Shown here: positions 30,347 to 44,355 of the stretch, piece by piece
Numbering within the stretch: position 1 is the first letter of the stretch
Layout of the letters: the number at the start of each line of letters is the position of its first letter
From: Antennarius striatus
Taxonomy: Eukaryota > Chordata > Actinopteri > Lophiiformes > Antennariidae
DNA: 64,000 nt
Direction: 5' to 3'
NCBI RefSeq assembly: GCF_040054535.1
Contig: NC_090785.1
Coordinates: 8,808,501 to 8,872,500, forward strand
Position numbers and translations under genes: made by a program
Notes under the pieces: model-generated
Seen by the model: the letters and a program-made list of their open reading frames with translations, nothing else
Databases searched by the model: none
What the model was told of the DNA's origin: nothing

Positions 30347-33300
30347 CACACAGATTTCTGTGATGAAAAAACTTGAAGTCTTCTCTTTAACTTCCTCACC
30401 TCTTCTTCTCCTCCTCCAGCCTGTCTCTCCTGTCTCAGGATGAAAACGGGGTGGTTCTGTCCCTGGGGGCGGAGTCTCAGAGGGTCATCCTGAGTGCACG
30501 GCCCTTTAGGCTGGACATCATGGAAGGGCGAAACGTGCTGATGTCACTTAACTCTCGTGGCCTACTGGCGTTTGAGCACCTGAGGATGCGCAAGGACACG
30601 TGAGAAACTGCCCATGCACACACATTTACAAATGTCAGTCTCTTTTTATCCACGTCCTCACTCAATAGATTCTATTTTTGTTCCCATATAATGGTTTGCT
30701 TTTTGAGTACTGTCTGACTCGTTGTTCTGTCCTCTTTTCCCTATCATCCTAGTTTCTCCTATAAAGTAACTAGCACAGTGGCTAGCGTGTGGGATAATAT
30801 CAAGAGTGTATTCTCTAGGTAAAGACCCTTAAGATTTGTAAGTGTGTATTCTGTTCCTTGTGCTAATACTGCCAATAGTGACAAAAGCATAGGGAGTGCC
30901 ATCAGACCTCACCCAGTTTAACCAAAAATGAACGTGACCGAGAGTGAGAGCAGTGTGGGTGAGTTACATGCCTGCGTTGAATTTGGTTCAAAATGAAGGG
31001 CTCAATCCAGTCCCCTGCTGTAAGTTTAATCATTTTATTCTTGAAGAATCATGTCCAATTGATTTATTTTTTTTGTGTGGATTTTTTAAGCGTATTTAAT
31101 GAATCCAAGAAAAAACATCCTGATCATAAAAGACAGAACAATCAAATGACGTAGGGTGTGCTGTCCCTGCCGGTGATATACAGTATGTCTTACTGGATCA
31201 GTGTTTGATTAAAGAAATGAAGTAATTCCAAGTCACTCCAGCCAATCTAACAATGCAACTGCATGATCAGCTGTGTGATTTGACTAGATATGGAATGATT
31301 TATCGCACTTGCTCAATTCAAGTTGAGAGCTAGCTGATGAAAAAAGTTAGTCACAGCAGGTGTGGGCCAGTTAAGTAGGCACTGGAAGGCAATGATGGTA
31401 TTTTTATTTTCAAGTAGTTACTTTCCCAAATAGTTTAATATTTTCTGATCGTATAACCCAGTTCTCAAACACAAAAGCAACATCTCTCTTTGTGGTTATA
31501 TTTCAGTTTGCATTTCAGTTTTTGGTTTAATATTTATGTAAATTGGGACATTTTCTGGTGTCTTATAAACTGTGCCTGAAAGCAGATTTTTCAGGCTTTT
31601 TCCTCTTTGATGCGTTTGTGCTGTGTGGTGACAGCTCTGCACTGATGTGTGTGGTGTACTGTAGTTGCAATTTTAAAATACTAAATAAATGTAAAGATTC
31701 ATATAGAAATCAAATTGACAGGTGTCATGTTTTTTTTACCAGGTTTGACACAAAATTGCTTTTTGAGAATCAGTAGCGACCGAAGACAACTACCGTTAAT
31801 GTTCAGATCACCTTCAGGAGCCCTGCTGTATATGTGGTTGGGCTGATGATTTTTGGCAGTATAATCTGATAAAATGTTTTAAGGGTATCATTTTGTCAGT
31901 TAGGACAAGTTGAATGAAAACTCCGGGGATTCCCTAAGCACTTGATCGTTTTTCATTGAGTCTCGTTGCCTTCAAGCAAACTCTCCCAACAACCTAGTGC
32001 AGAGAAAAGCAGAATGCACAACACAAACTTTGTTTTTACACAGTAATATGGAAATAACATTCAAAACTTTGAAAGCCCATTTTGGCCTCACTGCATGGTT
32101 TTACTGCTGCAGATCATGCGCCTCATCAGCTGTGTGGGATGACAAAAGTATTAATAGTTAGACTTCTTCGAAGGTCTCTTTATTGTATTGAGGAACCAGT
32201 CCTGTCCCGTACTGTTTGAAATAGCCACAAGGTAGGGAGTTGCTCTTACTCCTTTGTCATTAAAGTAATTCAAACCCAAATGCAGTAGTGTATTTGTTGG
32301 ATGTCCTTGTGGAGTTGGTGGTTTTTCACCACCCTCCCTCTTTGTATGTTTTCCTTTTATCATAGTTAAATTCTATTCCCCATATATGGTTTCATGCCAC
32401 AGAAATTGATAACTTTGCCAAAGTGACACATCTTTTGTTTCCTTGTTTCCCCTTCTTCCATTCTTTGTGCCGCGGAGCAGTCAGGCTGACCCAGAGGCAG
32501 AAAAGAAAGAGGAAGCTGAGCCAGCAAACCAGGCTGAGGTACTACGAAACACATTTTTCCTGTCTTTCTTCTGTTCCAAATTTAAATTTCTCCTCATTGA
32601 TCGTCTAATTTTAAATTGCTTCTGTTGTACCTGTCAGACTGCAGAAGATGCAGGAAAAGAAGAGGATGGTATGTGGGAGGAAATGTTTAAATCGCACTCA
32701 GACAGCAAACCTAATGGTAATTACTACTTTTTTCCCGCCACTTGTAGCTCATTTGAATATAACTGTTAATGTCAGGGAGAAGATTCCATTATAATATAGG
32801 AGACAAACTTGTATCCAAAAAGTGATGAATTTTTTGGGGCTTAACGGCCTCTTCTTGATGATATACCTCCTCTAAGTGATTGGTTGCTTTCACCTTACAG
32901 GTCCATCTGCTGTTAGTTTAGACTTTTCGTTGCCAGGGGTTGAGCACGTCTACGGCATCCCAGAACATGCCGACAGCCTTCGGCTCAAAACAACAGAGTG
33001 AGTTTTAATGAGTCTTATTTCACTAACAAAAACATTTATTATAAAGTTTTAGGATTTTATTTCTATTTGTTGACACAGAAAATATTCATTTGTAATCTTA
33101 TCTGCATTGATCAAACCTATGTGTGTACACTCATCTGTTTCAGTAACGGCGATCCATATCGACTGTACAACCTGGATGTCTTTCAGTATGAGCTTTATAA
33201 TCCTATGGCACTTTATGGTTCAGTACCAGTCATGTTGGCTCACAGCGCCCAGCGGACCACAGGTATCTTCTGGCTAAATGCAGCTGAGACCTGGGTAGAT

Positions 33301-36300
33301 ATCAGCTCCAACACAGCTGGAAAGGTATGTAACTTTTCCTTCGCCTTAGGTTTGCTTTGTATTGACTTGGTCAGATAGAATTAGCAAAAATACATCTACT
33401 ACCAAGATTTCCAGAGACTAACTCACTCACTTTGTCCCCCTTTAGACTGTGTTTGGGAAAATGTTAGATTATGTTCAAGGTTCCAGTGAAACGCCACAGA
33501 CAGATGTACGCTGGATCTCTGAAAGTGGCATTGTTGACGTCTTCATTATGCTTGGACCAACTCCCAAAGATGTTTTTTCTCAGTATGCCTCCCTCACAGG
33601 TAGGAAGAGGAACCGTTGTCATGGACAAAATGTTTTTTATCTTTAATTCATTATGTTGAATGAAGTAAGTAGAATTTATCCAACAGAAAATTTCCACCCA
33701 CTCCCTTGACTCCTCCTTTCAGAGTCACTGTTTTGACACACAAATTTTATTGCCTCAGGAAGGTCTAACATTTTTGAAAATTAGTCAGTGTGCAGAGATT
33801 CCTTTATTGCAGTTTGAGTATATCAGTTTTTCACTGACTCATTCTCATTGTTTCTAGACTGTCATTGCTTAATAACGATGTAAAGAATGATCCGTTATCT
33901 TTAATACCTACGGACACCAAGATGGCAAACTGAAATTTCTATTCAAGTCTCTTGCTAATAGCAATATAAATCTGTTTAAACTAAATAATTTGATGAAATA
34001 AAACTTTTTTTAAACTTAAATTGAGCTTATAAGCGTGAGTGACAACAAATATAAAGTAAAGATAAAGTTTATCATGTTTCCTACCTGATCTTAGTACCTA
34101 TGTGTGTCCTCCATCAGGCACCCAAGCTTTCCCTCCCATCGCTGCCATCGCCTACCACCAGTGCCGCTGGAACTACAATGACCAGGAAGACGTGCAGGCA
34201 GTGGATGCAGGCTTTGATGAACATGACATTCCATATGACTTTATTTGGCTTGACATTGAGCACACAGATGGCAAGCGTTACTTCACCTGGGAACCACACA
34301 AGTTTGCAACACCAAAAGAAATGCTACAGAATCTACTGGACAAGAAACGCAAGGTACAGATACTGAATCATCTGACATCGCTCTTTTAGCAATTTTTTTG
34401 TTTTTCATCCCAGAAGCTCTAAAATGTCTATTTTGCTCCCTTCCGTCGATTTGTATCTGATATCACAGTAATGGCACCCTTTACACTTTCAGTCCTTTTT
34501 AACATGTTTTCTCTTTAATTGTTTTATAGATGGTGGCCATTGTAGACCCTCATATCAAAATAGACAGCAACTACAAGATCCACAATGAAATCCGTTCTCT
34601 AGGTTTCTACATTAAGAATAAAGATGGTGGAGACTACGAGGGCTGGTGCTGGCCAGGTAGGAGATTTGTAACTTGAAATAATCACGAGAAAACATGTTTA
34701 TAAATATACTTTAACAACCTGCCTCTTCATTGAGTATATGAGTTTATAGTGGCATGTTTTTCATTAAGCAGAGATCTTGATTAATTGGTAGATATTAGTC
34801 TCGTGATTCACATACTTTTCCATTTTCCTTCCTATCCCTTGTCACACATGGTGACATATAGGTAGTGCTGGTTATCCAGACTTCACCCGTGCAGACATGA
34901 GAGCCTGGTGGGCCAGCATGTTCGCTTATGATCAGTATGAGGTGAGTCTTGAGGACACTTTATTGAATCTGTCTATACATTTAAACTTAAAATGTTTCCA
35001 TAGCAGGTGTGTCGTCTAGACTTACATCCATAATCTCTGTCCCTTCTCCAGGGTTCCATGGAGAACCTGTATACGTGGAATGATATGAACGAGCCATCTG
35101 TCTTCAATGGACCAGAGGTCACCATGCACAAGGATGCAGTGCACGGAGCCTGGGAGCATCGTGATGTGCACAACTTGTATGGGCTCTATGTCGTAAGTGC
35201 ACTCACTTTGTCTACAGGAGTAAACTGTGAAACCTAGCCATTAAGTAGGTTTGGACAGGCAGTAGGATATCACAGCAGTTTAACTGTATGATTTTCAAAA
35301 TAATCTTTCAAGAAACCCAATTGTAAGAATTTTTTTGAATGAAAAGCATGAAATCAATTCAGGTGTTAAAGACATCAACTCCGGGGTCCAAACTTGCACT
35401 GAACGTGCTCTGTGTTTGTGTTTCAAGGGAGTTTATATTAAACATTTTAGAAATCAATTAGATAAGTCTAGATGACTGTACAAGAACCATAATATACTCT
35501 AATATATATCTAGATGATATGGAAGAAAATACTCTTCCACTAATTATCCTGATTATTTTGTGCAACCAACAGCACATGGCCACAGCAGAGGGCCTGATCC
35601 AGAGGTCAGGAGGAGTTGAGAGACCATTTGTTCTCACCAGGGCCTTCTTTGCTGGGTCACAGCGCTATGGTAAGTCCTTTAGGTCTGAATTGTAGCAAAG
35701 CATAATCCCCAAAACAAACCTTGTAGATTGGGGAAAACCTTAATACTGTTGGGTAATGTGCCAGAATCCTTTGTGTCAAGTTATTATATCACAGCACCTT
35801 GAGTGTAAAAGTATTCTGCTTTTAGGTGCTGTATGGACAGGAGATAATTCTGCTGAGTGGGACCATTTAAAGATCTCTATTCCCATGTGTCTGAGTTTGG
35901 GTGTGGTTGGAATCTCTTTCTGCGGTGGTGAGTTTTATCAAGCTTCAAGTCTGTCACTGTAGAAACTGATAGAAACAACATATTCAGATGACTGTTGAAA
36001 AGTTATCCAGCTGATTTTTTGACAGTCATTGTTTGCCAGCATTTGCTGATTAACTTGAAATGTAAAAAGATTTTATAACAATCTGCGGAGTGACTAACGA
36101 AATCCAATTTCTCCTTCGGGGAATTAATAAAGGATTCTGATTCTGATAAAATCAGGTTCTCTGAAATTAGCACTGAAAGTTACATCAAATCTGCTTGATA
36201 GCCTCTGTTTGACTCCAATGGTCAGATCAGATGTTTTAGTCATTACATGCTTGTTTTCCGTCCATTTTTATTAGTTCTAATTGATAAGGTCAACTGAGGT

Positions 36301-39300
36301 TTTTATTTAAAAAATTAAATTTGCTTTTGTATAATTAGATTGCTATTTGTCCTGTGTGCTGTTTATGAATGTGAAATTAATGACAGTATATTTGTACAGT
36401 ATATATTTTAATTCTTATGGAAGTGTGCTTGCCTGTTGTTGTAGTTTGGTGTTCTTTTTCATTTAAAGCACTATAAACTGTTTTTCAGAATAAGAAAAAA
36501 ACATTTCAAAGATCATGAGTCGTATGGACAATTTTATTTGAGATAAAATCTTCTGAATGTTTTATCTTGAGATAAAATCTCCAGAAGATCTCAAGAGGCT
36601 GTCGTGTCCGGCGGTTTTGTTTCCTGAAGACATTTATATATCAGGCTTTGAACAGTTCAGCCCAGACCTGACACTAACACTAAAATCTATCCCGTCTCTC
36701 ACAGCTGATGTTGGAGGTTTCTTCAAATCTCCAAGTCCTGAACTGCTTGTGCGTTGGTACCAGACCGGGGCGTACCAGCCTTTCTTCAGGGCCCATGCAC
36801 ACTTGGACACACCCCGCCGTGAACCCTGGCTGTTTGGTCCAGAAAACATGGCGCTGATCCGTGATGCGGTGCGCCAGCGCTACACCCTCCTGCCCTACTG
36901 GTACCAGCAGTTCTACCATGCATACAAGACTGGTCAGCCTGTCATGAGGTGAGGCCCAGATGGATCTTTGTGGTTGTGTTGCTTTTGTGTCATCTACTAA
37001 AAAAATATTTTTGTTCAAGCTTCTGTTGACATCATGGGAAATAACATTAAAAAATAAAATAATAATAAGAAGTATACATTTTTGATCCCCGCAAGGGGAA
37101 ATTACATACTCTCTCAGGTAGATACAGTACATTTTTGTGTTAGTTCGACAGTCAGTGTATACAGGCCCCCTGAAACACAGCACACAAGGGTAAGTACACA
37201 CAGCTAGTACACACATCAAACTACACACATCGGCAGCGGGATTTGATCCACCGATGGCTGGGGCGATCTGTCTACAAGACATCTGCTCTACCGCTGAGCT
37301 ACTGATGCCCCATAATACATAAAATGTGTAAATGTAGATTTTTAAATTACATATCATCAGTGGTTAAAATTTGCCAAAACACAGCTTGAATATAAGAGTA
37401 CTTGTAATAAGTGAAATAGAGATTCAAAACAAATGTGTCTCCTACTCTGAATTATAATTACCAAATGCACACAAGGAGCATTATGTTTAGTTTATGTTCC
37501 TCTCATGTGTGTCTGTGTTTTAGACCACTGTGGGTGGAATATCCTCAGGATCCTGTTACTTTTGGTCTGGATGATGAGTTCTTGATCGGTGAGTCACAAA
37601 ACATCAAAGCTTTGTTTCCTATTACCAGATCTGGAATTTTCTGAAGAGGTCTAAATGACTTTTGGTCAAAACTCTCTTCCCAAAAAAAGCTGGTGGTCAC
37701 AGATGTTTTTATTTATATATATATATATATATATATAATATTTATTTATTCCATACACTTCCGTGCTTACCAAAATTCTGCACACAAAAAAAGTGTATTA
37801 TTACATTAGTGAAGGTTCAGATTCCAGTGATGATCAGACCAACTAATGCTCAACTTTTCTGCAGGGAGAGACCTGTTGGTTCACCCAGTTACTGAGGAGG
37901 GATCCAGGGGGGTCACTGCCTACCTGCCCGGCAAAGATGAGGTCAGAGGAGGCATTTAATTTATTTAGCTTGTGGTGACTTCTTCTTCCTATGAGACACA
38001 GTGTAATAACTGACTGCAGAGTTCAGGGGACCTTGGTCTTGATGGAAACTTTTCTTAACGTGAATGTTGTGTGTTCCTCAGGTTTGGTTTGATGTTCACA
38101 CATTTCAGAAGCACAACGGAGCCCAGAACCTTTACATCCCTGTCACCATGAGCTCTGTAAGAAACCAAAAGATGTTTCTTAATTTCTCAGTAACTTACAA
38201 TCACAGAAAGCAAATATTTGGAGGCCCTCTATATCTTTTAATTATTCTAGCCTTAAATGTTTGTTTTTGCTGTGTTATTATCATTTCTTTTTTTGTGTAT
38301 TTCCATAGTTTTAAATTGAGTTTTAAGCTCAGTCTGTGAACAGGATTAATCTTGGATTAAATTTTCCAAAGCATAACACAAAAACAGTATTTTTAATAAA
38401 GTGCTTTCTATCTTGTTTTCAGATTCCTGTGTTCCAGCGAGGCGGCTCCATTATTTCCAGGAAACTTCGAGTTCGTAGGTCCTCCACCTGCATGGAGCAT
38501 GATCCCTATACCTTATATGTGGCTCTTAGCCCCCAGGTAACACAGCTGTGTTAACCCAACAACAAATGAATGACACAGTTCTCACCCACTGTAGATGTAT
38601 CGCATTCGTTTGCCAAGTGGCACTGTTGTACTTAAAGTTCTGCCCTTTCTGACAGAGAACTGCGGAGGGAGAGCTCTACATAGACGATGGCCACACCTTC
38701 AACTATGAAAAGAAGGAGTTCATCCACAGGAGGCTCTCCTTCTCCAACAACATCCTCTCTTCTATGTAAGTGAAAAATATTCTCTACTTTTTAGTTCAGT
38801 ATAAAATTTCCTTCTCTACAGTAAACATCCTGTCATTGAAAGAAGAAATAGCAATGCTAAGAATAGGAATAAGTGTATCAAGGTAAGTGGGGATTTGTCG
38901 GGTTACCATATTACAAAGTGGATTCTAAAATGGTTGGACAACTGAAAAACAAACACAATTTTTTTAAAAATACTGTAGTAAATCATCACATTGTATTGTA
39001 TGTTTTTGCACACTAAAGCATTATTTGTAATTGAAATTGTATTGTAAAATCTCAAATAGTAACGAATAAATTACATGTCACGGGTTGGTCCACAGTAACC
39101 TGAGTCCCGAGTCCCAGTTTTCCACCCTCTCCTGGATTGAGCGAATTGTCATACTGGGTGCCAGTAAACCCAAACAGGTTACCCTCAAGACTGCTGGTGA
39201 GTTCCATACACAACAGTGAATTTAGCTTTTTATGTTGGCTGCTTAGATGTCTGTGTGCAGCTGTTTCTGTAATAACATTCTGACTGCTGTAAATACTTCA

Positions 39301-39689
39301 GTTATGATGCACATGGTTTTATGTGGACAGCTCATCTTTGTGCATGAAAACTAAATCAGGAATGCATTTATAGAGGCTGCTATGTGGAATTCTATTAGAA
39401 AAATGGCTTTGAGAGAAGAATTACTGCAGTCACATTTCAAAACTGATTAAATTACAGTGTGACTTGGCTGACATTTCTTGGAATTAGTTTTCATCCCAAA
39501 TTTTGGATTCCTTTTCTGTTTTGTCACTATTTCCAGGGGGTCAACTTTCTGTAATATACTGTCTGCTTCTGCTCTGCAGGTGCTGAGGACACCCAGCTGG
39601 AGTACGACTTTGACGCCTCCATGTCGGTGTTGACACTCCGCAAGCCCGGCATGAATGCAGGCATAGACTGGACTGTGACGCTTGAGTAA
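28462..39689 (+). CDS. ganab: GANAB, glucosidase II catalytic alpha subunit
   Basis: Glucosidase II trims the two inner alpha-1,3 glucoses from N-glycans in the ER lumen, controlling calnexin/calreticulin cycles. Exons: 28462-28481, 29300-29401, 29526-29634, 29956-30083, 30420-30599, 32481-32538, 32638-32716, 32901-32997, 33144-33324, 33446-33599, 34118-34353, 34530-34656, 34862-34941, 35052-35192, 35573-35669, 35826-35927, 36705-36948, 37524-37588, 37865-37941, 38082-38156, 38423-38536, 38656-38765, 39096-39196, 39580-39689. This gives 928 residues (950 with the cassette exon 30753-30818; human 944/966). A signal peptide spans about residues 1-25. The GH31 nucleophile is Asp528 in WNDMNEPS; the general acid is Asp603 in WTGDNSAEW. 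All junctions keep frame. The 20-nt first exon adds MAAFTER before a second in-frame Met at 29301. Poly(A) signals are near 39,799-39,809. Confidence 0.97.
28918..28985. repeat. (GATA)n microsatellite with retroelement tail
   Basis: About ten GATA/GATC units are followed directly by ACTTTAATAATCCCGGAGG. Read on the minus strand this is the AATAAAGTAT-type 3' end of fish LINEs/SINEs followed by a (TATC)n tail. It lies in ganab intron 1. The body to the right is too decayed to recognise. Confidence 0.6.
30315..30351. repeat. (CA)n microsatellite in a ganab intron
   Basis: A (CA)n run with one AA interruption lies in the intron before the exon at 30420. It has no coding role. Confidence 0.85.
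30753..30818 (+). other. ganab: ganab cassette exon, 66 nt
   Basis: A good acceptor (CATCCTAG) and donor (GTAAAG) bound a 66-nt stretch that keeps the phase-2 frame on both sides. It encodes 22 residues, [13 protein letters not shown] then DNIKSVFSR. From memory, the longer human GANAB isoform carries a 22-residue insert at this place with the same plan (FS, K, then WDKIKNLFSR). So this is a conserved alternative exon, not a constitutive one. Skipping joins 30599 to 32481 in frame. Confidence 0.85.
36100..36155 (+). repeat. Short retroelement 3' tail in a ganab intron
   Basis: The block CAATTTCTCCTTCGGGGAAT followed by TAATAAAGGATTCTGATTCTGAT is the plus-strand version of the AATTTCCCC-AATAAAG tail used by fish LINEs and SINEs. 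Only the tail is recognisable. Confidence 0.5.
37066..37311 (-). mobile_element. tRNA-derived SINE in a ganab intron
   Basis: On the minus strand the element opens with a tRNA-like head: A box TAGCTCAGCGGTAGAGC (37285-37301) and B box GGATCAAATCC (37239-37249), at tRNA-like spacing. A tRNA-unrelated body follows, and the 3' end has CCCCTTGCGGGGATCAAAA and AATGTATACTT, a LINE-type tail. The internal promoter looks intact by eye. The family name is not assigned. Confidence 0.8.
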
Positions 39690-41509
39690 CAAAGGAGGAA
39701 AAACAGGAGGAGAAATATGACTGAAAACGAGTAGAGAACAGATACAAGGCACTGATACTTATGACTAATTAAAGCAAGACAGGATAGGCATCATGGAAAA
39801 TAAAATAAATACAGAGCACATTACAATGCATAAACATGCATAATTAACTTGTTGTTTGAAATGATCTATAAAACATCTGCTACGTTGTTCTCGTGTTTGG
39901 TCACACTAATTGGAACCGAAAGAGGTAATACTAGTTAGATTATGGTTTGTCACATTTTTAGATAGATGACAATTGAGCAACACAAACCAAACCATCTGAT
40001 GACACTTTGAAGTTGAGTGATAAAATATCCAGAAATTCTTTTGTTTTTGTTTTAGTTATTGATTTGGTTCTCCATCTTGTCTGCCTGTGCAGAAATGTCA
40101 CGGGATTTTTTTATTGCAAATGAAAATGAAGACTCACATTCTCAAAGCACATGCGCCACCTGCTGGTGATTCCTCCGCCTTTCCAATTTTGACTCAAATA
40201 TTCATTCCTTCCCTTTGGCAGTGCACTTCAGCCAGCTAAGAGCTTAGCTTATATGGGTCACATTTCATATTTTATAGAAGAATTGTGAGGCTGTGCTGTC
40301 AGCCTTCATTCTGCAGTTCTTGACATTTCTTGATGCCACAAACTGAAATCATGTTTCTCACCAGTTCTGGTAAATTCATTCTTTAACCTCTCTCCCTTTC
40401 TAAGTAAAGAGTTGCATTGAATGATTCATCATCGTGACGTCACAGTAGAAGCGATTCAGTCATTCAACAGAGAAAATAGGAAATTTTGGCTCTTCTTTTG
40501 AGCAACCTGGTCAGTGGGGAATCACTTCAGCTTCACTTTAGTGGTTAAACCACTGATGTTTGTTTATCATACTGTCAATTTCCCTTCTCAATTTATTGGA
40601 GATTTTCCCCCAGTGTTTACTGGATAATTTTAATGCACTTGAAGTTAGAAGTGAATAAGTTTTCATGTGTTACTAGATGTCAGGACCGTCCAGTATTTCC
40701 AGTGTGTACTTTGGATCTTAATAATGAGGTCAAATCTTTTCTTTTTTCAATTTGCTTTACTAGCAAATAGTGATTTCTTTTCCTGGTGTTTACAAACAAG
40801 AAATTCTACCTGGACACTGAGCAGTTAATTATTCAAACAATTTTCTGGAGAATTTGGACTGTCCTGACAAGGCAAATCATTTGACCTTTTAGTTTTTTTC
40901 TGTAAGTTAGTTTATTTGATTTTATGATTATTAAAGTATGTGTTGCTACAGTTTTGTTAGTAAAGGCTTGAAATGGTGGGAACAAATTTGTCTGTCAAAG
41001 CTACCGATGTATCTAAAAGATGAGACCAAGTGACAATAAAGTTGACCAAATGAAAAATTCCTGGTTTTGATACATTTCAGTCATTTAGAGGTGCATCATA
41101 CTTTCTAAAAAACTGGAAAATTACATCTTCAAAAGGAAAATTATAAAATAAAACCTGTTTTCCAAAAGTTCAGGCTAAACTTCACAGAAGCAGGTGTAAA
41201 TATCTAACTTTTCTTTGACTAAGAATGGTTTTATAAATAATGAATAAATATGCCTTCTCTGGGAGTCCAGCTTAGTGGAAAAGAAAACAATTCTTGTGTT
41301 GAATGTTGTAATTGTACTGTTTTCCAAGCAGTCGTCTAATAATCTTACGTGGTTATAGCGCTTAGTTATACGGATTAAATTTTCATGACCTCTTTTCTCA
41401 GAAATGTAACTGAATACAGTACAATAACCACTCTTGGAATGTCCTTGACTCTGTCCCACCTGTTGTCGCACACTGATGACGTAGAAAATTTTGTTTGTTT
41501 TTTTTAATC
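39690..41509. other. ganab-prpf39 intergenic region
   Basis: It contains the ganab 3' UTR (poly(A) signals at 39799-39809; another AATAAA near 41,036) and the prpf39 promoter on the right, with TGACGTAG near 41,477 about 30 bases before the ATG. Otherwise it is AT-rich with no supported gene. Confidence 0.55.
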
Positions 41510-44261
41510 ATGGCGGCTGAAGGCTTTCAGGACATGAGCGGCAACGGGGAGCTGGATGAGTCTTCAGGTAGTTTGATTAATACTAAGAAATAGACAGTAC
41601 GAAGTTTTTCATTTTCAATTTTTCGGATTATTGTAATGAAGTCATGCATTGTGACCGAACTCTTAAACTGGACCTGGTGTAAAGAAATCAATGCTAGGCT
41701 AGGCTAGCTTGATTTTAATAGACCAATAAAAACAGGTTTCTCGTAAAGTAATCCGACTTGCCGTTGTATATTTAAGTTGGTGTTTCGCTGCTTGTCACCT
41801 TTTTTCATCAATTAATGGAAGAATATCCCAAACTATTGATTTTATTTTATTTGTATGAATGACAGACACCGCTAACAGGTAAAGACAGGCGACATTTCAA
41901 TCAGAAAACCGGGAAACTACCGATAATGTTTTTGTTTTGTTGGCTGGTTAGTCACTCATGAATCACAAGCGCTCTGCATTATTTACTGTCATGTACAGTT
42001 AAACAGCTGCTTCCACTGTTTAATACAATCTCAGCTTTTAAAGTCGAGGTGATTTATTGATTTACTGTTTTTCCCCAGACTATTACTTTTATTCCAACAA
42101 ATTGATTGAGATACCTTTTTTTTTTACAACCGTTTTCAAAGGTATAGGGTTGTTTTAAATTGTTTTTTACTGAGCCCAAAATGTCGAGTTTGTGCACACT
42201 GGCATCCAGTGGCCAGTGGGTAGAGACACTGGTCTGAGCACATTTTTATGTTACTGACATCCACTTTTGCCCCCTCCCACCCATTTTTTTTAATGGAAGC
42301 TCATGAAGTTCATGTATCACCTCCAACTGAGATGCCAGAAGAGAACAGCAGTGCCACGGAGGCCCCTACGGAACCAACATGCCCCGAACCAGATCCCTTC
42401 CCCATGCCCCAAGCTGCAGAAGATGACGTGGAAATGCCAGCAGATTTTGAGCGTCTATGGAAAGCAGCCAGTGATAACCCTCAAGACTTCACCAGCTGGA
42501 CTGACCTCCTGCAGTACTGTGAGCAAGAGGTGTGTGTGTTGTTTTAAATAGACAAACAGCAGTCAATCAATGAGGTTTTTCACCGTGAGAAACCAACATA
42601 TAAACAGTGTAAACATAAATAATAATTAAATAACACAAATGCACTGTTTATTTTAAATAATTCAAACCTAGTTAGTTCAAGGCAAAGTTATTTTAGAACT
42701 TAATTTGTTCAAAACCTAGTGGGTTAGTCTGAACCAAGGTTCAGGCTTTTGTTGCATTTGTTACTTTTTAGCCCATCAATTTTGTTACTCAATATGATTT
42801 TGAAGTTACACTAAAGAACTTCCACCATGCAGTACTACTTCGACATACGAGCAACATATGAGTTTAAGTTATGAGTTGTCATTTGGTCCATATTTTTGTT
42901 CGTCATACGAGTAAAAATCTGAGTGAAGAATTGTCCTTCAGGACACCACCGCTAACTAGCAGATGGACACATCAGCTGGATCTCATTCTTTCCCACGTGT
43001 TGTCCACAGAGTAAAGATGTAGCGTTTGTGTACTTGAGTATGTTGCTCATGTGTACTTCATTGTTTAGCTAAGTTATATGTAATTAATTAATGTGAAAAA
43101 TACGCATGTCTATTGTTTGATTTTCTCCCATAATTTAGTGGGTTTGAGGTTTTTTTTTTAGAAGACTGGATGGGTTAGAAATTATTTTAATTTTTTTTAA
43201 ATGATGAAAATTTGTTGTCATGTCATAAACTTCAGACCAAATAAGGTAGATGTAAATGCACAATCGTTCTTAAATAGTTGTGCAACTTCAAACTACCGAG
43301 TACCTATATTAACTTCTAGTGCCCCAGTAAGCTACAAAGCAACTTGTTGTGGCAGTGTACTTTTGAAACTTAGTTTTTTGTCACCTCTTCAGAGTCATGT
43401 TGCAGCATCACGCAGAGCTCTAGAGGCCTTTCTTGCTCGCTACCCACTCTGCTATGGCTACTGGAAGAAATTTGCTGATCTGGAGCGTCGTGAAGGATTG
43501 AACATAAAAGCAGAGGAGGTAAAACTGGAGAACTTACAATGTCCCATCTTCTTTTATGCAACATTAAAATATTTTAAATAAGCTTTTCCATAATTATTTG
43601 TGAGCTAATATTGTGGTGTTTTGTTTCAGGTGTGTATTCAGGGTCTCCGGGTGATCCCTCTGAGCGTAGATCTGTGGATCCACTACATCAATCTGCTGCT
43701 GGGAACACTTGACATGAACCTGCCTGAGTCACACCCGCGAATTCGTAGGTAGATGAACGTTCTCATATTTTGCCAGTACACCTCTTGCACCATGCTTCGT
43801 ACAAATAAAATTCTTTGTTTTAATTAAAATGTTAAAATGGAAATGTCCAAATATATATAAAAATATCTGCTTCCATTGTTCAAAATGTTTTCCAACATCT
43901 TCCCTCAGTGTGTTTGAGAATGCGGTTCAGGCAGCAGGACTGGACTTTCACTCAGATCGGCTTTGGGATCTTTATGTTGAGTGGGAGAAGGAGCAAGGGA
44001 ACATGAGGAATGCCACAGCTGTTTTGGACAGAGTCCTCAAAGTCCCCACCCAGCTCTACAATACCCACTATGAAAAGTAAGACCACACATTCACATACAC
44101 ACACACACACATTCATTCACACACAAGCTCAAACACACAAATCCACACAAGTCATGTAAAATGTCTTTAAACAAATCAGTTGACAATAAAAATTCTGACG
44201 CAAATCTTTTCGTGTGCTACATTAACTATTTCAATCATGATAGATACCTTAAGATTTCTAT

Positions 44262-44355
<94 letters not shown>

